The notes beneath the pieces are model-generated. The model was not told the DNA's origin. It ran no database searches and saw nothing but the letters and a program-made list of their open reading frames with translations. This document shows positions 1 to 8,794 of a DNA stretch of 64,000 bases, in pieces. The DNA comes from Arthrobacter silviterrae (lineage in GTDB: Bacteria; Actinomycetota; Actinomycetes; Actinomycetales; Micrococcaceae), in the NCBI RefSeq assembly GCF_011045165.1, contig NZ_JAAKZI010000010.1:1-64000 (forward strand). Reading direction: 5' to 3'. Position 1 is the first letter of the stretch. Each line of letters opens with the position of its first letter. A program made the translations under genes and the position numbers.

Positions 1-24
1 CGGCTAGCCGTGACCATCGGCGGG

Positions 25-750
25 CTACTGCAATTGGGCCTCGACCGTGCGGGCGCTGGCTGCAAGCCGCGCTCCGATGGAGTCCGGGTCTGCGCTGGGT
101 CCCAGGAAGACCACGCAGATGGCTGCCGGTGTGCCGTGGGGATTGTGGATGGGGGCAGCAATGGCGGAGACGCCGGGCAGAACTTCGTCGTGGCTGGTGG
201 CGTATCCGGCCAACTTGGCAGCGCGCGCCTCGGGGCGGTAGGGCAGGCCCGGGGCCAGTCGCGCCCACGCTTCCTCGCTGATGGCGGACTGGATGGCGAT
301 GCCCGGAGCCCCGGAGCTGAAGGAATGGCGGGTGCCGGGGCGTTGGGCCAGGGTGGCGCCGGAATGCCGCGGTTCCACGGTCAGCAGGGTGACCGAATCA
401 CGATGGTCCCATACGGCGATGAACGCGGTCATGGCCAGCTCGTTCGCCAATTGGGTGAGTTCCGGCAGGGCGGCCGTTTGCAGGTCGCGGGAGACGCCGC
501 GGGCCAGGGCCGCCAGCCCGGGGCCCGCCTGGACCCGGCCGGAATCATCCCTCATGAGCAGCGAATGGTCCTCGAGCGTGCGCAGGATCCGGTAGGCAAT
601 GGAGCGGTGGACGCCCAAGGCTGCGGACAGTTCGGTGATGGTCATGGGCGCCTGGGCGTCCGCCAGGATTTCGAGTGCACGGATGCCGCGCGAGAGGGTT
701 TGTGAGTGCGCCGGGGCCTTCGCGGCGTCGCCAGTTGAAGCTGTGCCCAC
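25..750 (-). CDS. IclR-family transcriptional regulator
   Basis: A 241-residue protein with the IclR layout: an N-terminal winged helix-turn-helix (about residues 15-75, containing TITELSAALGVHRSIAYRIL) and a GAF-like effector domain over the rest, close to the usual 250 residues. IclR proteins bind DNA as dimers or tetramers and respond to small aromatic or organic acids; the ligand here cannot be read. I chose the GTG at 748-750 because AAAAGGA lies about 7 bases upstream; an ATG extension to 837 is possible but would cover the operator. It diverges from the MoxR/VWA pair, with a 7-bp inverted repeat at 831-847 as a likely autoregulatory site. The target genes may lie outside the window, downstream of its stop. 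Confidence 0.88.
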   Translation of the reverse strand: MGTASTGDAAKAPAHSQTLSRGIRALEILADAQAPMTITELSAALGVHRSIAYRILRTLEDHSLLMRDDSGRVQAGPGLAALARGVSRDLQTAALPELTQLANELAMTAFIAVWDHRDSVTLLTVEPRHSGATLAQRPGTRHSFSSGAPGIAIQSAISEEAWARLAPGLPYRPEARAAKLAGYATSHDEVLPGVSAIAAPIHNPHGTPAAICVVFLGPSADPDSIGARLAASARTVEAQLQ

Positions 751-830
751 GTCATCATCCTTTTCACGGACCGGCCGGCAGGCTGAAGTACCTGGGGTTC
801 CACCAGCCATTGTTCCGTATCTGGAAGGGC

Positions 831-847
831 AGTTCAACTATTGAACT
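831..847. promoter_or_regulatory. Probable IclR operator (inverted repeat)
   Basis: AGTTCAA, three bases, TTGAACT: a perfect 7-bp inverted repeat about 80 bases upstream of the iclR-type start. GTTC-centred short-spacer palindromes are typical IclR-family sites, so autoregulation is a reasonable inference. No binding data. Confidence 0.5.
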
Positions 848-896
848 CCGGGAGAGGCCGGGTTGCGTGGCCATTTCAACCACCCCCGGGGGTCAC

Positions 897-956
897 GGAT
901 GTCGACCCGGACATTTGAGGTCAATATATCGACCTCAAATGTCCGAGTCGGCATCC
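897..956. repeat. Long imperfect inverted repeat between divergent genes
   Basis: Two 26-base arms (897-922 and 931-956) match in 24 positions around an AT-rich 8-base centre (AATATATC). The inner 15 bases of each arm (CGGACATTTGAGGTC and its complement) are perfect. The genes on both sides point away from it, so it is not a terminator of either. It is either a large operator or a cruciform/hairpin in the leader of the MoxR-type gene. Confidence 0.75.
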
Positions 957-1041
957 TCGGCGGGTTGAAGGATGCGCCATGTCCCTCCGGCGGCGTGGCC
1001 GGGGTCTCGATTCCCAAGCCGGCGGGGTCTACCGTGGAGGT

Positions 1042-2430
1042 GTGAGTGAGCATCCAGACATCTCCACTGTTGGCCAGCTGCGTGCCGCCGGCCATGTGCA
1101 CAAGGAACTGCGCCGGGAAATTCGTGACAACCTGCTCGCGGCGCTCGCCGAAGGCCGCGATCCGTGGCCCGGAATCCACGGCCTGGACGGCACAGTCCTG
1201 CCCCAGCTGGAACGGGCCCTGCTGGCCGGCCACGACGTGGTGCTGTTGGGTGAGCGCGGGCAGGGCAAGACAAGACTGCTCCGCACCTTGGCCGGGCTCC
1301 TGGACGAATGGCAGCCGGTGATCGCCGGTTCCGAACTGAACGAACACCCCTACCAACCCATTACTGCGCAGTCCTGGTCCCGCGTCCGCGAGGAAGGCGA
1401 TGCGCTGCCCGTGGAGTGGCGACACCGCAGCGAGCGGTATCTGGAGAAGCTGGCCACCCCGGACACCTCCGTGGCCGACCTCATCGGCGACGTGGACCCC
1501 ATGCGCGTGGCCGAAGGGCGGCGGCTGGGGGACCCGGAAACCATCCACTTCGGCCTGGTGCCGCGCGCCAACCGGGGCATTGTGGCCATCAACGAACTGC
1601 CCGACCTCGCCGAGCGGATCCAGGTGGCCCTGCTGAACGTCATGGAGGAACGGGACATCCAGATCCGCGGCTACGTGCTCCGCCTGCCGCTGGACGTCCT
1701 GGTGGTGGCCTCAGCGAACCCGGAGGACTACACCAACCGCGGCCGGATCATCACGCCGCTGAAGGACCGCTTCGGCGCCGAGATCCGCACCCACTATCCG
1801 CTGGAACTGGCAGACGAAATCGCCGTCATCCGGCAGGAGGGCAAGCTGGTGGCGGACGTTCCCGCTGTCATCCTGGAGATCCTGGCCCGCTACACCCGTG
1901 CGCTGCGCCAGTCCCCGGCCATCAACCAGAGTTCCGGCGTCTCGGCGAGGTTCGGCATTGCCGGCGCCGAGACCGTGGCGGCGGCCGCCCTGCGCAGGGC
2001 GGCCGTGCGCGGGGAGGACGCGGCCGTGGCCCGAATCGTCGACCTGGAGAGCGCCGTGGACGTGCTGTCAGGCAAGCTGGAGTTTGAATCCGGCGAGGAG
2101 GGGCGCGAGAGGGAAATTCTTGACCACCTGCTGCGCACCGCCACGGCCGAGACCGTCCGGGAGCACTACCGGGGCCTGGACTTCGCCCCGCTGGTTGCCG
2201 CCTTCGACGGCCGGACCACAGTGACAACCGGTGACGCCGTCACGGCGCGGGAGTTCCTGGACAACCTCCCGGCACTCAACGGCTCCGGCCTGTACGAGGC
2301 GATCGGCAGCCACCTCCAGGCCGGAAACGACGGACAGCGCGCCGCCGCCATTGAACTGGCATTGGAAGGGCTCTTCCTGGCCCGCCGGATTTCCAAGGAT
2401 TCCGACGGCGGGGAGACCGTCTACGGATAA
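1042..2430 (+). CDS. MoxR-type AAA+ ATPase (Mg-chelatase subunit I-like)
   Basis: About 462 residues of AAA+ ATPase. Walker A GERGQGKT is near residue 75 and a Walker B-like stretch (GIVAINELPDLAERIQ) near 180, followed by sensor/arginine-finger regions typical of the MoxR/ChlI helix-2-insert clade. Such ATPases act with VWA-domain partners as chaperones or chelatases that remodel protein complexes or insert metals; the next gene, 8 bases on, is that partner. Start: remembered relatives begin close to the GTG at 1042, which sits next to GGAGG. An in-frame ATG at 979 has a better-spaced GAAGG and would add 21 residues of less biased codons; it cannot be excluded. The client is unknown. Confidence 0.88.
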   Translation: MSEHPDISTVGQLRAAGHVHKELRREIRDNLLAALAEGRDPWPGIHGLDGTVLPQLERALLAGHDVVLLGERGQGKTRLLRTLAGLLDEWQPVIAGSELNEHPYQPITAQSWSRVREEGDALPVEWRHRSERYLEKLATPDTSVADLIGDVDPMRVAEGRRLGDPETIHFGLVPRANRGIVAINELPDLAERIQVALLNVMEERDIQIRGYVLRLPLDVLVVASANPEDYTNRGRIITPLKDRFGAEIRTHYPLELADEIAVIRQEGKLVADVPAVILEILARYTRALRQSPAINQSSGVSARFGIAGAETVAAAALRRAAVRGEDAAVARIVDLESAVDVLSGKLEFESGEEGREREILDHLLRTATAETVREHYRGLDFAPLVAAFDGRTTVTTGDAVTAREFLDNLPALNGSGLYEAIGSHLQAGNDGQRAAAIELALEGLFLARRISKDSDGGETVYG

Positions 2431-2438
2431 GAGGCATC

Positions 2439-4442
2439 ATGGCTTCACGCGAACACCTGTCCCGGTACGGCCGCTATGCCGGCGGCCCCGATCCGCTGGC
2501 GCCGCCGGTGGACCTGGCCGACGCCCTCGACGCCATTGCTGAAGACGTCATGGCCGGATACTCGCCGCGGCGGGCGCTCCGGGAGTACCTGCGGCGCGGC
2601 GGCGCCCGGAGGCCGGGCCTCGATGAGCTGGCGGGGCGCATCCAAGAACGCCGCCAGGAGCTGCTGGGCAGGCACCGCCTGGACGGCACCCTTGAGGAGG
2701 TCCGCAAGCTGCTGGAGCAGGCAGTCCTCAATGAACGCAAGCAGCTGGCCCGCGACGTGGCCATGGACGACACCGACAGGGCCTTGCGGGAAATGCAGCT
2801 GGAAAACCTGCCACCGTCCACCGCGGCCGCGGTCAATGAACTCGCCTCCTACGACTGGCAGTCCATCGAGGCCAGGGAAGCCTACGAACGCATCAAGGAC
2901 CTGTTGGGCCGCGAACTCCTGGACCAGCGATTCGCCGGGATGAAGCAAGCCCTGGAGGGCGCCACGGAGGAGGACCGCGAGGCCGTCGAGGCGATGCTGC
3001 GGGACCTCAACGGGCTGCTCGACAAACACCGGCGCGGGGAAGACACCGACGGGGACTTCGCGGAATTCATGGCCCGGCACGGCGGATTCTTTCCGGAAAA
3101 TCCGCAGTCGGTGGACGAGCTGGTGGATGCCCTGGCCAAGCGTGCGGCGGCGGCACAGCGCCTGATGCAGTCCATGTCCCCGGAGCAGCGCGAGGAACTC
3201 ATGCGGCTCTCGGCCCAGGCCTTCGGCTCGCCCGGGCTCATGTCCGGGCTTGAGGCGCTTGACGCCAATCTGCAGGCCCTTCGCCCCGGCGAGGACTGGT
3301 CCGGTTCCGAACGCTTCCAGGGCCAAGAAGGGCTGGGGCTTGGCGACGGCACAGGAGTCCTCCAGGACCTCGCCGAACTCGATGCGTTGGCCGAACAGCT
3401 GTCCCAGTCCTACAACGGTTCCACCCTGGACGACCTCGACCTGGACGCCCTGGCCCGCCAGCTGGGCAGGGACGCCGCCGTTTCCGCCAGGACCCTCGCC
3501 GAGATTGAGCGCGCCATGCACGACGGCGGCTACCTGCGCCGGGGTGCCGACGGCGACCTCCGGCTGTCCCCACAGGCCATGCGGCGCCTCGGGAAGTCGC
3601 TGCTGCGCGACACGGCGCGGCAGCTGTCCGGGCGGACGGGGTCCCGGGACACGCGGGCTGCCGGCGCCGCGGGGGAGCCGTCCGGTTCCAGCAGGGCGTG
3701 GCAGTTTGGCGACGCCGAGCCGTGGGACGTCACCCGGACCATTACGAACGCCATCACCCGCACGGCTGCCGGCGGCGGCAATCCGGCGGCGGGCCTGCAC
3801 CTGGACGTGGCGGACATCGAGGTGGCCGAAACGGAAGCCCGCACCCGCGCCGCCGTCGTCCTTCTGGTGGACGTGTCCTTCTCCATGGCAGTCCAGGGCC
3901 GCTGGGTGCCCATGAAACGCACGGCCCTGGCCCTGCACCACCTGGTCTCCACGCGCTTCCGTGGCGACCGGCTGCAGCTGGTGTCCTTCGGCCTGCGCGC
4001 CCGGTCCATGGACATTGGCGAGCTCACGGCCCTGCCCGCGGACCGGGAACAGGGGACCAACCTGCACCACGGCCTGCTGCTGGCCGGGCGCTTCTTCCGC
4101 CAGCACCGCTCCCTCCAGCCCGTCCTGCTGGTGGTGACCGACGGCGAACCCACCGCCCATCTGTTGGCCGACGGCGAGCCGTGGTTCTCCTGGCCGCCGG
4201 ACTCGGAAACCATTGGCGCCACCGTGGCTGAGCTTGACCGCCTGGGGCGCGCCGGCACGCAGGTGACGTTCTTCCGGCTGGGCGATGACCCCGGCTTGGA
4301 GCGCTTCGTGGCTGCGATGGCCCGGCGGATCGGCGGGCGCGTGGTGGCGCCCGACGCCGGCGAACTCGGCGCCGCCGTGGTGGGGGAATACCTGCGCTCC
4401 CACTTCCGCGGACCTGGGGACGACGCCGACTGGCTGGGCTAG
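2439..4442 (+). CDS. VWA-domain protein, partner of the MoxR-type ATPase
   Basis: 667 residues. The C-terminal 200 form a von Willebrand factor A domain with the metal-ion-dependent adhesion site signature DVSFS near residue 478 and the later VTDGEPTA loop. The N-terminal 450 residues are charged and helical, with a Gly/Ser-rich linker near 395-420. VWA proteins of this layout bind a MoxR ATPase and use the metal site to hold client proteins. It follows the ATPase by 8 bases, so the two are almost certainly co-transcribed. No signal peptide or membrane segment is seen, so it should act in the cytoplasm. Confidence 0.87.
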   Translation: MASREHLSRYGRYAGGPDPLAPPVDLADALDAIAEDVMAGYSPRRALREYLRRGGARRPGLDELAGRIQERRQELLGRHRLDGTLEEVRKLLEQAVLNERKQLARDVAMDDTDRALREMQLENLPPSTAAAVNELASYDWQSIEAREAYERIKDLLGRELLDQRFAGMKQALEGATEEDREAVEAMLRDLNGLLDKHRRGEDTDGDFAEFMARHGGFFPENPQSVDELVDALAKRAAAAQRLMQSMSPEQREELMRLSAQAFGSPGLMSGLEALDANLQALRPGEDWSGSERFQGQEGLGLGDGTGVLQDLAELDALAEQLSQSYNGSTLDDLDLDALARQLGRDAAVSARTLAEIERAMHDGGYLRRGADGDLRLSPQAMRRLGKSLLRDTARQLSGRTGSRDTRAAGAAGEPSGSSRAWQFGDAEPWDVTRTITNAITRTAAGGGNPAAGLHLDVADIEVAETEARTRAAVVLLVDVSFSMAVQGRWVPMKRTALALHHLVSTRFRGDRLQLVSFGLRARSMDIGELTALPADREQGTNLHHGLLLAGRFFRQHRSLQPVLLVVTDGEPTAHLLADGEPWFSWPPDSETIGATVAELDRLGRAGTQVTFFRLGDDPGLERFVAAMARRIGGRVVAPDAGELGAAVVGEYLRSHFRGPGDDADWLG

Positions 4443-4507
4443 GACGCGTCTCACCAGGCGGACCACTGTGAGCTGAAACACGGTGCATGGTAGGCTGGCG
4501 GAACTTT

Positions 4508-4531
4508 ATTACCGTCCGAACGGTCGGTAAT
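4508..4531. promoter_or_regulatory. TetR-type operator upstream of the MHS transporter
   Basis: A 24-base palindrome, ATTACCGTCCGA followed by ACGGTCGGTAAT, matching in 10 of 12 paired positions. The core ACCGnCCG/CGGTCGGT is the classic shape of a TetR-family site. It lies 47 bases before the transporter start, where a promoter is expected. No tetR gene is in the window, so the regulator must be encoded elsewhere. Confidence 0.6.
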
Positions 4532-4578
4532 TTATATGTCCCGCACACCGCGTCCGCGCGCTGAACAACGGAGTTCGC

Positions 4579-5946
4579 ATGTCCCTCGCACCGACAGCAT
4601 CGCCGGAAAACCGCTCCGAGGCCCGCAGGGTCCTCGCCGGCACCCTGGTCGGCACCACCATCGAGTGGTACGACTTCTTCATCTTCGCCCAGCTCACGGC
4701 AACCCTGCTGACCCCGCTTTTCCTCAAGCCGCTGAGTGAGAACAATCCCGGCCTTGGCCAGATCCTGGCCTTCGCCATGATCGGCATATCCTTTCTCTTC
4801 AGGCCCCTGGGGGCAATTGTTGCCGGGCACCTGGGCGACAAATTTGGCCGGAAGCGGATCCTGGTCCTCACCCTCATCCTCATGGGCGCCGCCACGGCTC
4901 TGATCGGCCTGTTGCCCACGTACGCGCAGATCGGCCTCTGGGCGCCGATGCTGCTAGTGCTGCTGCGCGTCATCCAGGGCTTCTCCGCCGGCGGGGAATG
5001 GGGCGGAGCGGCGCTGATGGCCGTGGAACACGCCCCGGCCGGCAAGCGGGGCTACTTTGGCGCCTACCCGCAGATCGGCGTGCCGCTCGGCATGATCCTG
5101 GCCACCGGCATGCTTTACATCCTGCGCTCCGCCACCACGCCGGAACAGTTCACGGCTTGGGGCTGGCGCATCCCGTTCCTGCTCTCCGTGGTGCTGGTGG
5201 TGGTGGGCTACCTGATCCGCCGCGCCGTGGAGGAATCCCCCGTGTTCAAGCAGCTGGCGCTGCGCAAGGCCTCCGAGCACACCCCTCTCAAGCAGCTGTT
5301 CCAGACCAACACCAAGCAGGTCATCCAGGCGGCGCTGATCTTCGTTTCCAACAACGCCGCCGGCTACCTGGTCATCGCGTTCTTCATCGCCTACACCACC
5401 AAGGTCCTGAAAATGCCCCTGGCTCCGGTGCTCCTGGCGACCACCATCGGCTCCTTTGGCTGGCTGATTTTCACCCTGGTGGGCGGCTGGCTCTCGGACA
5501 AGATCGGGCGCCGCGCCACGTTTGTAGCCGGCTACGCACTGGTCTTCGTGTGGATGATTCCCATGTTCCTGCTCATCGACACCGGCAATGTGGTGGTTTA
5601 CGGCTTTGCGATCTTCGTGCTGACCATCGGCCTGGGCCTGTCATACGGGCCGCAGTCCGCCATGTACGCGGAGATGTTCCCGGCGCACATCCGCTACTCG
5701 GGCATCTCCATTGGCTACGCGATCGGGGCCATCCTGGGCGGGGCCTTTGCCGCCACCGTGGCCGAGGTCCTGCTGCAAAAAACGGGCTGGTCCGGCTCCA
5801 TCGCGCTGTACATCATGGCGCTGACAGTGGTCTCGGTTGCGGCCGTGCTGTGGGTGGGGGAAACCCGCGGGAACAGCCTCCACGTGGAGGACCTCGACGA
5901 CGAACTGGTGCGGCTAGCAGCAGAAGGGGCCGGCCGGCGCAATTAG
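4579..5946 (+). CDS. MFS transporter, metabolite:H+ symporter (MHS) family
   Basis: 455 residues with 12 predicted membrane segments. The opening motif GTTIEWYDFFIF, the loop GHLGDKFGRKR after segment 2 and the GGEWGGAALMAVEH stretch are characteristic of the MHS branch (ProP, KgtP, ShiA relatives). These carry organic acids, betaines or aromatic acids into the cell with protons; the substrate cannot be read. ATG at 4579 follows ACGGAG. The gene stands alone behind a TetR-like palindrome and is convergent with the aminotransferase 46 bases away. A second MHS paralogue lies at 50022-51437. Confidence 0.88.
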   Translation: MSLAPTASPENRSEARRVLAGTLVGTTIEWYDFFIFAQLTATLLTPLFLKPLSENNPGLGQILAFAMIGISFLFRPLGAIVAGHLGDKFGRKRILVLTLILMGAATALIGLLPTYAQIGLWAPMLLVLLRVIQGFSAGGEWGGAALMAVEHAPAGKRGYFGAYPQIGVPLGMILATGMLYILRSATTPEQFTAWGWRIPFLLSVVLVVVGYLIRRAVEESPVFKQLALRKASEHTPLKQLFQTNTKQVIQAALIFVSNNAAGYLVIAFFIAYTTKVLKMPLAPVLLATTIGSFGWLIFTLVGGWLSDKIGRRATFVAGYALVFVWMIPMFLLIDTGNVVVYGFAIFVLTIGLGLSYGPQSAMYAEMFPAHIRYSGISIGYAIGAILGGAFAATVAEVLLQKTGWSGSIALYIMALTVVSVAAVLWVGETRGNSLHVEDLDDELVRLAAEGAGRRN

Positions 5947-5992
5947 CGGCGCGACCTTCCACTTTTCCCGAACTGGCGCGCCTGCCCGCAGC

Positions 5993-7186
5993 CTACATTT
6001 CAAGCCACGACTTCAACCGGCCCAGTCCCTCCCGGATGTCGTCCACGGGCAGGCCGGAATAGGCGAAGCGGGCGTAGGAGCGCTCTTCCCCCGGCTGGGG
6101 CCGGCCAAAGTGCAGGCGGGTGCAAAACGAAACGCCCGTCGCGTGCAGCGCCTCCGTCGCGAAAACCTGCAGCTCCTTGATGCCCTTAGACGCCATGGCG
6201 CCGGTGACATCCGGGAAGAGGTAAAACGTGGCGTTCGGCTTGGCAACGCTGACTCCCGGCATGGAGTTGAGCAGTTCGGCGGTGGCATCCCGGCGGGCTT
6301 CCAGTTCGGCGAGGATGGCTTGGGGGCCGGACTGGTCGCCAAGGAGTGCCTCCACGCCGGCGCGCTGGACAAAGTGGGTGGTGCAGGATTCGTCGTTGGT
6401 GTTGAGCTTGGCGAACGCCTCGGAGAGGGCCCGCGGGGCAACGGCGCACCCCAGCCGCCAGCCTGTCATCGCGAACTTCTTGCTGAAGGTGTACAAAATG
6501 ACGGTGCGTTCGGCCATGCCCGGCAGCGCCGCGATCGAGTGGGACGAGCCAGAATAGCGCATCTCAAAATAAGCCTCGTCGGAGAGCACCCAGAGGTTGT
6601 GCTGCTCCGCCAGCCCTGCAATGGCACTGCGTTCCGCCTCGGTGGATTCGGCGCCGATGGGGTTTTGCAGGTCGTTGTAGATGATGGCCTTGGTGGCCGG
6701 GCCGATCATCGACTCGAGCTGCCCCAGGTCGATCGCGAATCCATGGTCCGTGGGGAGGTAGCGGTATGGCCGGGCCGTGCCGCCAAAGTATTCGATCTGG
6801 CTCTCATAGATGGGGTAGCCGGGGTTTGGGTACAGGACCTCGTCCCCCGGATTCATGACCGTCTGGATGAACCGGCCGATCACCGGCTTCCCGCCCGGAT
6901 GCACGGTCACCTGGTCCGGGCCCACTGCCATCCCGCGCTTGGCGCCAATGTCTTCGGCGAGCGCTTCGCGCAACAGCGGTATTCCGGCGGCCGGGCAATA
7001 TCCCGTCAAGCCGTCGGCTATGGCCTTGTCCATCGCCTCGACAATGTTCGGCGGCGTCGCCAGGTCGATATCGCCGAGGTGGAAGGGATAGATCCTGTGT
7101 CCCTGTGCAGCCCAATCGGAGGCAGCCTGGGAAACCGCAAACGCAGTCTCGGTGCCGAGCCGGCCCAAACGCTGTGCAAGTTCCAT
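5993..7186 (-). CDS. PLP-dependent class I/II aminotransferase
   Basis: 397 residues of fold-type I aminotransferase. YNDLQNPIGAE is the NPxG cofactor and substrate loop, and TFSKKFAMTGWRLG, near residue 235, supplies the Schiff-base lysine. It resembles the AspC/aromatic-aminotransferase subgroup, which moves an amino group between an amino acid and 2-oxoglutarate; substrate specificity is not readable. The ATG at 7186 (MELAQRLG) fits the family length; a longer reading frame upstream lacks biased codons. It diverges from a 2-hydroxyacid dehydrogenase. One possible link is that the 2-oxo acid made here is the kind of substrate such a dehydrogenase reduces, but that is inference. Confidence 0.86.
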   Translation of the reverse strand: MELAQRLGRLGTETAFAVSQAASDWAAQGHRIYPFHLGDIDLATPPNIVEAMDKAIADGLTGYCPAAGIPLLREALAEDIGAKRGMAVGPDQVTVHPGGKPVIGRFIQTVMNPGDEVLYPNPGYPIYESQIEYFGGTARPYRYLPTDHGFAIDLGQLESMIGPATKAIIYNDLQNPIGAESTEAERSAIAGLAEQHNLWVLSDEAYFEMRYSGSSHSIAALPGMAERTVILYTFSKKFAMTGWRLGCAVAPRALSEAFAKLNTNDESCTTHFVQRAGVEALLGDQSGPQAILAELEARRDATAELLNSMPGVSVAKPNATFYLFPDVTGAMASKGIKELQVFATEALHATGVSFCTRLHFGRPQPGEERSYARFAYSGLPVDDIREGLGRLKSWLEM

Positions 7187-7277
7187 GCGGCACCCCGTCC
7201 CTGTTGGTTGGGCCCACGCGCTCGCCGGGCCCGGCTGGGGAACTGCGCCGGGGAGGGCGTGGGGACTTGTCCTGATC

Positions 7278-7306
7278 GTACGGCCGTACTGGGCTATCCT
7301 CAAGGG
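7278..7306 (+). promoter_or_regulatory. Leaderless promoter -10 and palindrome before the 2-hydroxyacid dehydrogenase
   Basis: TATCCT at 7295-7300 is a -10 element placed exactly 6 bases before the ATG at 7307, so the mRNA probably starts at the start codon. A perfect 12-bp palindrome GTACGGCCGTAC (7278-7289) lies just upstream, where a regulator could bind. Confidence 0.5.
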
Positions 7307-8233
7307 ATGGGTCAAAACCACATACTTGTCAGTGTCCCCGATTCGGCCTTGCGTGAAGCATTCGGAGCTGTGCCCGACGGCGTCGAGCTCGTCGAATGGG
7401 ACATGGCCGGACCTCCCCCTGCAGCCGACATTGACATTGTGGTGCCGCCCTACATGGCCGGAACGGGACCCCTCGCGGCGTTGAACGGTGTCGCAGCCAG
7501 GCTGGTGCAAAGCCAGTCCATTGGCTATGACGGCGTCGCGGATGCGCTTCCGGCGGGAAACGTGTTCGCCAATGCGGTCTCGGTGCATGAGACCTCGACG
7601 GCGGAGCTTGCGGTGGCGCTCATGCTGGCCTCCCAGCGGGGCCTGCCTGAATTTGTCAGGTCAGCCGGGCGGGGCACATGGGAGCCGCTGCGACGGGAGT
7701 CCCTCGCTGACCGCACAGTGTTGATTGTTGGCTACGGCGGCGTTGGCAAGGCCATAGAGGAGCGGCTGCGCGGGTTCGAAACGACTGTGGTTCGCGTTGC
7801 CTCTCGGGCCCGCGAGGACGCCGGCGGGCACGTGCACGGCATCGACGAGCTCCCTTCCCTGCTGCCGCAGGCCGACATCGTGGTGGTTGGGGTTCCGCTC
7901 AACGAGGCCACCACGCACCTGATCGACAACGGCTTCCTCTCGCTCCTGCAGGACGGCGCATTGGTCGTCAACGTCTCCCGTGGTGCCGTGGCGGACACCG
8001 ACGCGCTGCTTGACCATGCCAGCCGCGGCCGGCTCCGGCTGGCCCTCGATGTGACGGATCCGGAGCCGCTGCCCGACGGGCACCCTTTGTTTGCCTTGCC
8101 CAACGTGATCGTAACCCCGCATGTGGGCGGTGCCTCAAGCGCCATGATGCCAAGGATGGCGCGCCTGCTGCGCAGCCAGGCCGAACGCATGCTTCGCGGT
8201 GAAGAGCCGCTCAATGTGGTTGTGCGGACCTGA
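7307..8233 (+). CDS. D-isomer-specific 2-hydroxyacid dehydrogenase
   Basis: 308 residues. The NAD-binding glycine motif VGYGGVGKAIEERL is near residue 145. The catalytic set follows in order: VNVSRGAVADTDAL (Arg), DVTDPEPLPDGHPL (Glu) and NVIVTPHVGGAS (His). The family interconverts 2-oxo acids and D-2-hydroxy acids (phosphoglycerate, glyoxylate/hydroxypyruvate, D-lactate and others). It lacks the ACT domain of SerA, so a glyoxylate/hydroxypyruvate-type role is more likely. The start is ATG 7307, 6 bases after a -10 box, with no separate leader. Confidence 0.86.
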   Translation: MGQNHILVSVPDSALREAFGAVPDGVELVEWDMAGPPPAADIDIVVPPYMAGTGPLAALNGVAARLVQSQSIGYDGVADALPAGNVFANAVSVHETSTAELAVALMLASQRGLPEFVRSAGRGTWEPLRRESLADRTVLIVGYGGVGKAIEERLRGFETTVVRVASRAREDAGGHVHGIDELPSLLPQADIVVVGVPLNEATTHLIDNGFLSLLQDGALVVNVSRGAVADTDALLDHASRGRLRLALDVTDPEPLPDGHPLFALPNVIVTPHVGGASSAMMPRMARLLRSQAERMLRGEEPLNVVVRT

Positions 8234-8302
8234 CTGCCGCGCCCAACCGCCGCCCGGCTGACGGTGCTACGCTCCAAGCAGCAATCCTGGCGGGAGGCGA
8301 AT

Positions 8303-8794
8303 ATGGCAGTGCTGAAGTTCACGGACTGGTGGGACAGGTTCTTCGCCATCGGCATCATTCTCAAGGGGCTCGACGGCGTCCTTGAGCTGGTGGGGGGCGC
8401 TTTCCTGCTCTTCGTGGCGCCCGCCCAAATCAACCAGCTGGCCATCCTGGTCACCCAGCCGGAACTGACCGACGACCCCAACGACTTCATCGCCAACCAC
8501 ATCCTCCAGGGCGCCTCGGGGCTGACCAACCACGTGGTCTTCTTCACCGCCCTGTACCTCCTGGCCCACGGGGTGGTGAAAGTGGTGCTGGTGACGGCTC
8601 TGCTGCTGGACAAGCTGTGGGCGTACCCGTGGATGATAGGCGTCCTGGTCATCTTCATCCTGTACCAGTTCTACCAACTGTCCGTGACGCCGTCATTGGG
8701 GCTGGTGGCGCTGACCGTGTTCGATATTCTGATTGTGGTGCTGACCTGGCACGAATACGGCAGGCACCGCAGACGCAGAAAAGAGCTGGCATGA
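8303..8794 (+). CDS. DUF2127-type membrane protein
   Basis: 163 residues with about four membrane segments, opening WWDRFFAIGIILKGLDGVLEL and ending in a basic cytoplasmic tail (HRRRRKELA). This matches the DUF2127 family of predicted membrane proteins, whose function is not known to me. ATG 8303 follows GGGAGG by 5 bases. The stop overlaps the start of the panE-like gene (ATGA), so the two are translationally coupled. Confidence 0.8.
   Translation: MAVLKFTDWWDRFFAIGIILKGLDGVLELVGGAFLLFVAPAQINQLAILVTQPELTDDPNDFIANHILQGASGLTNHVVFFTALYLLAHGVVKVVLVTALLLDKLWAYPWMIGVLVIFILYQFYQLSVTPSLGLVALTVFDILIVVLTWHEYGRHRRRRKELA

Noticed and set aside
2445-4481. A 678-codon open frame on the minus strand
   Set aside because: It lies opposite the VWA gene; its composition (Gly, Gln, Val, His-rich) is the mirror of a GC-biased gene. 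No start signal or family.
7187-7588. N-terminal extension of the aminotransferase
   Set aside because: The added residues overlap the divergent dehydrogenase start and do not resemble the fold.
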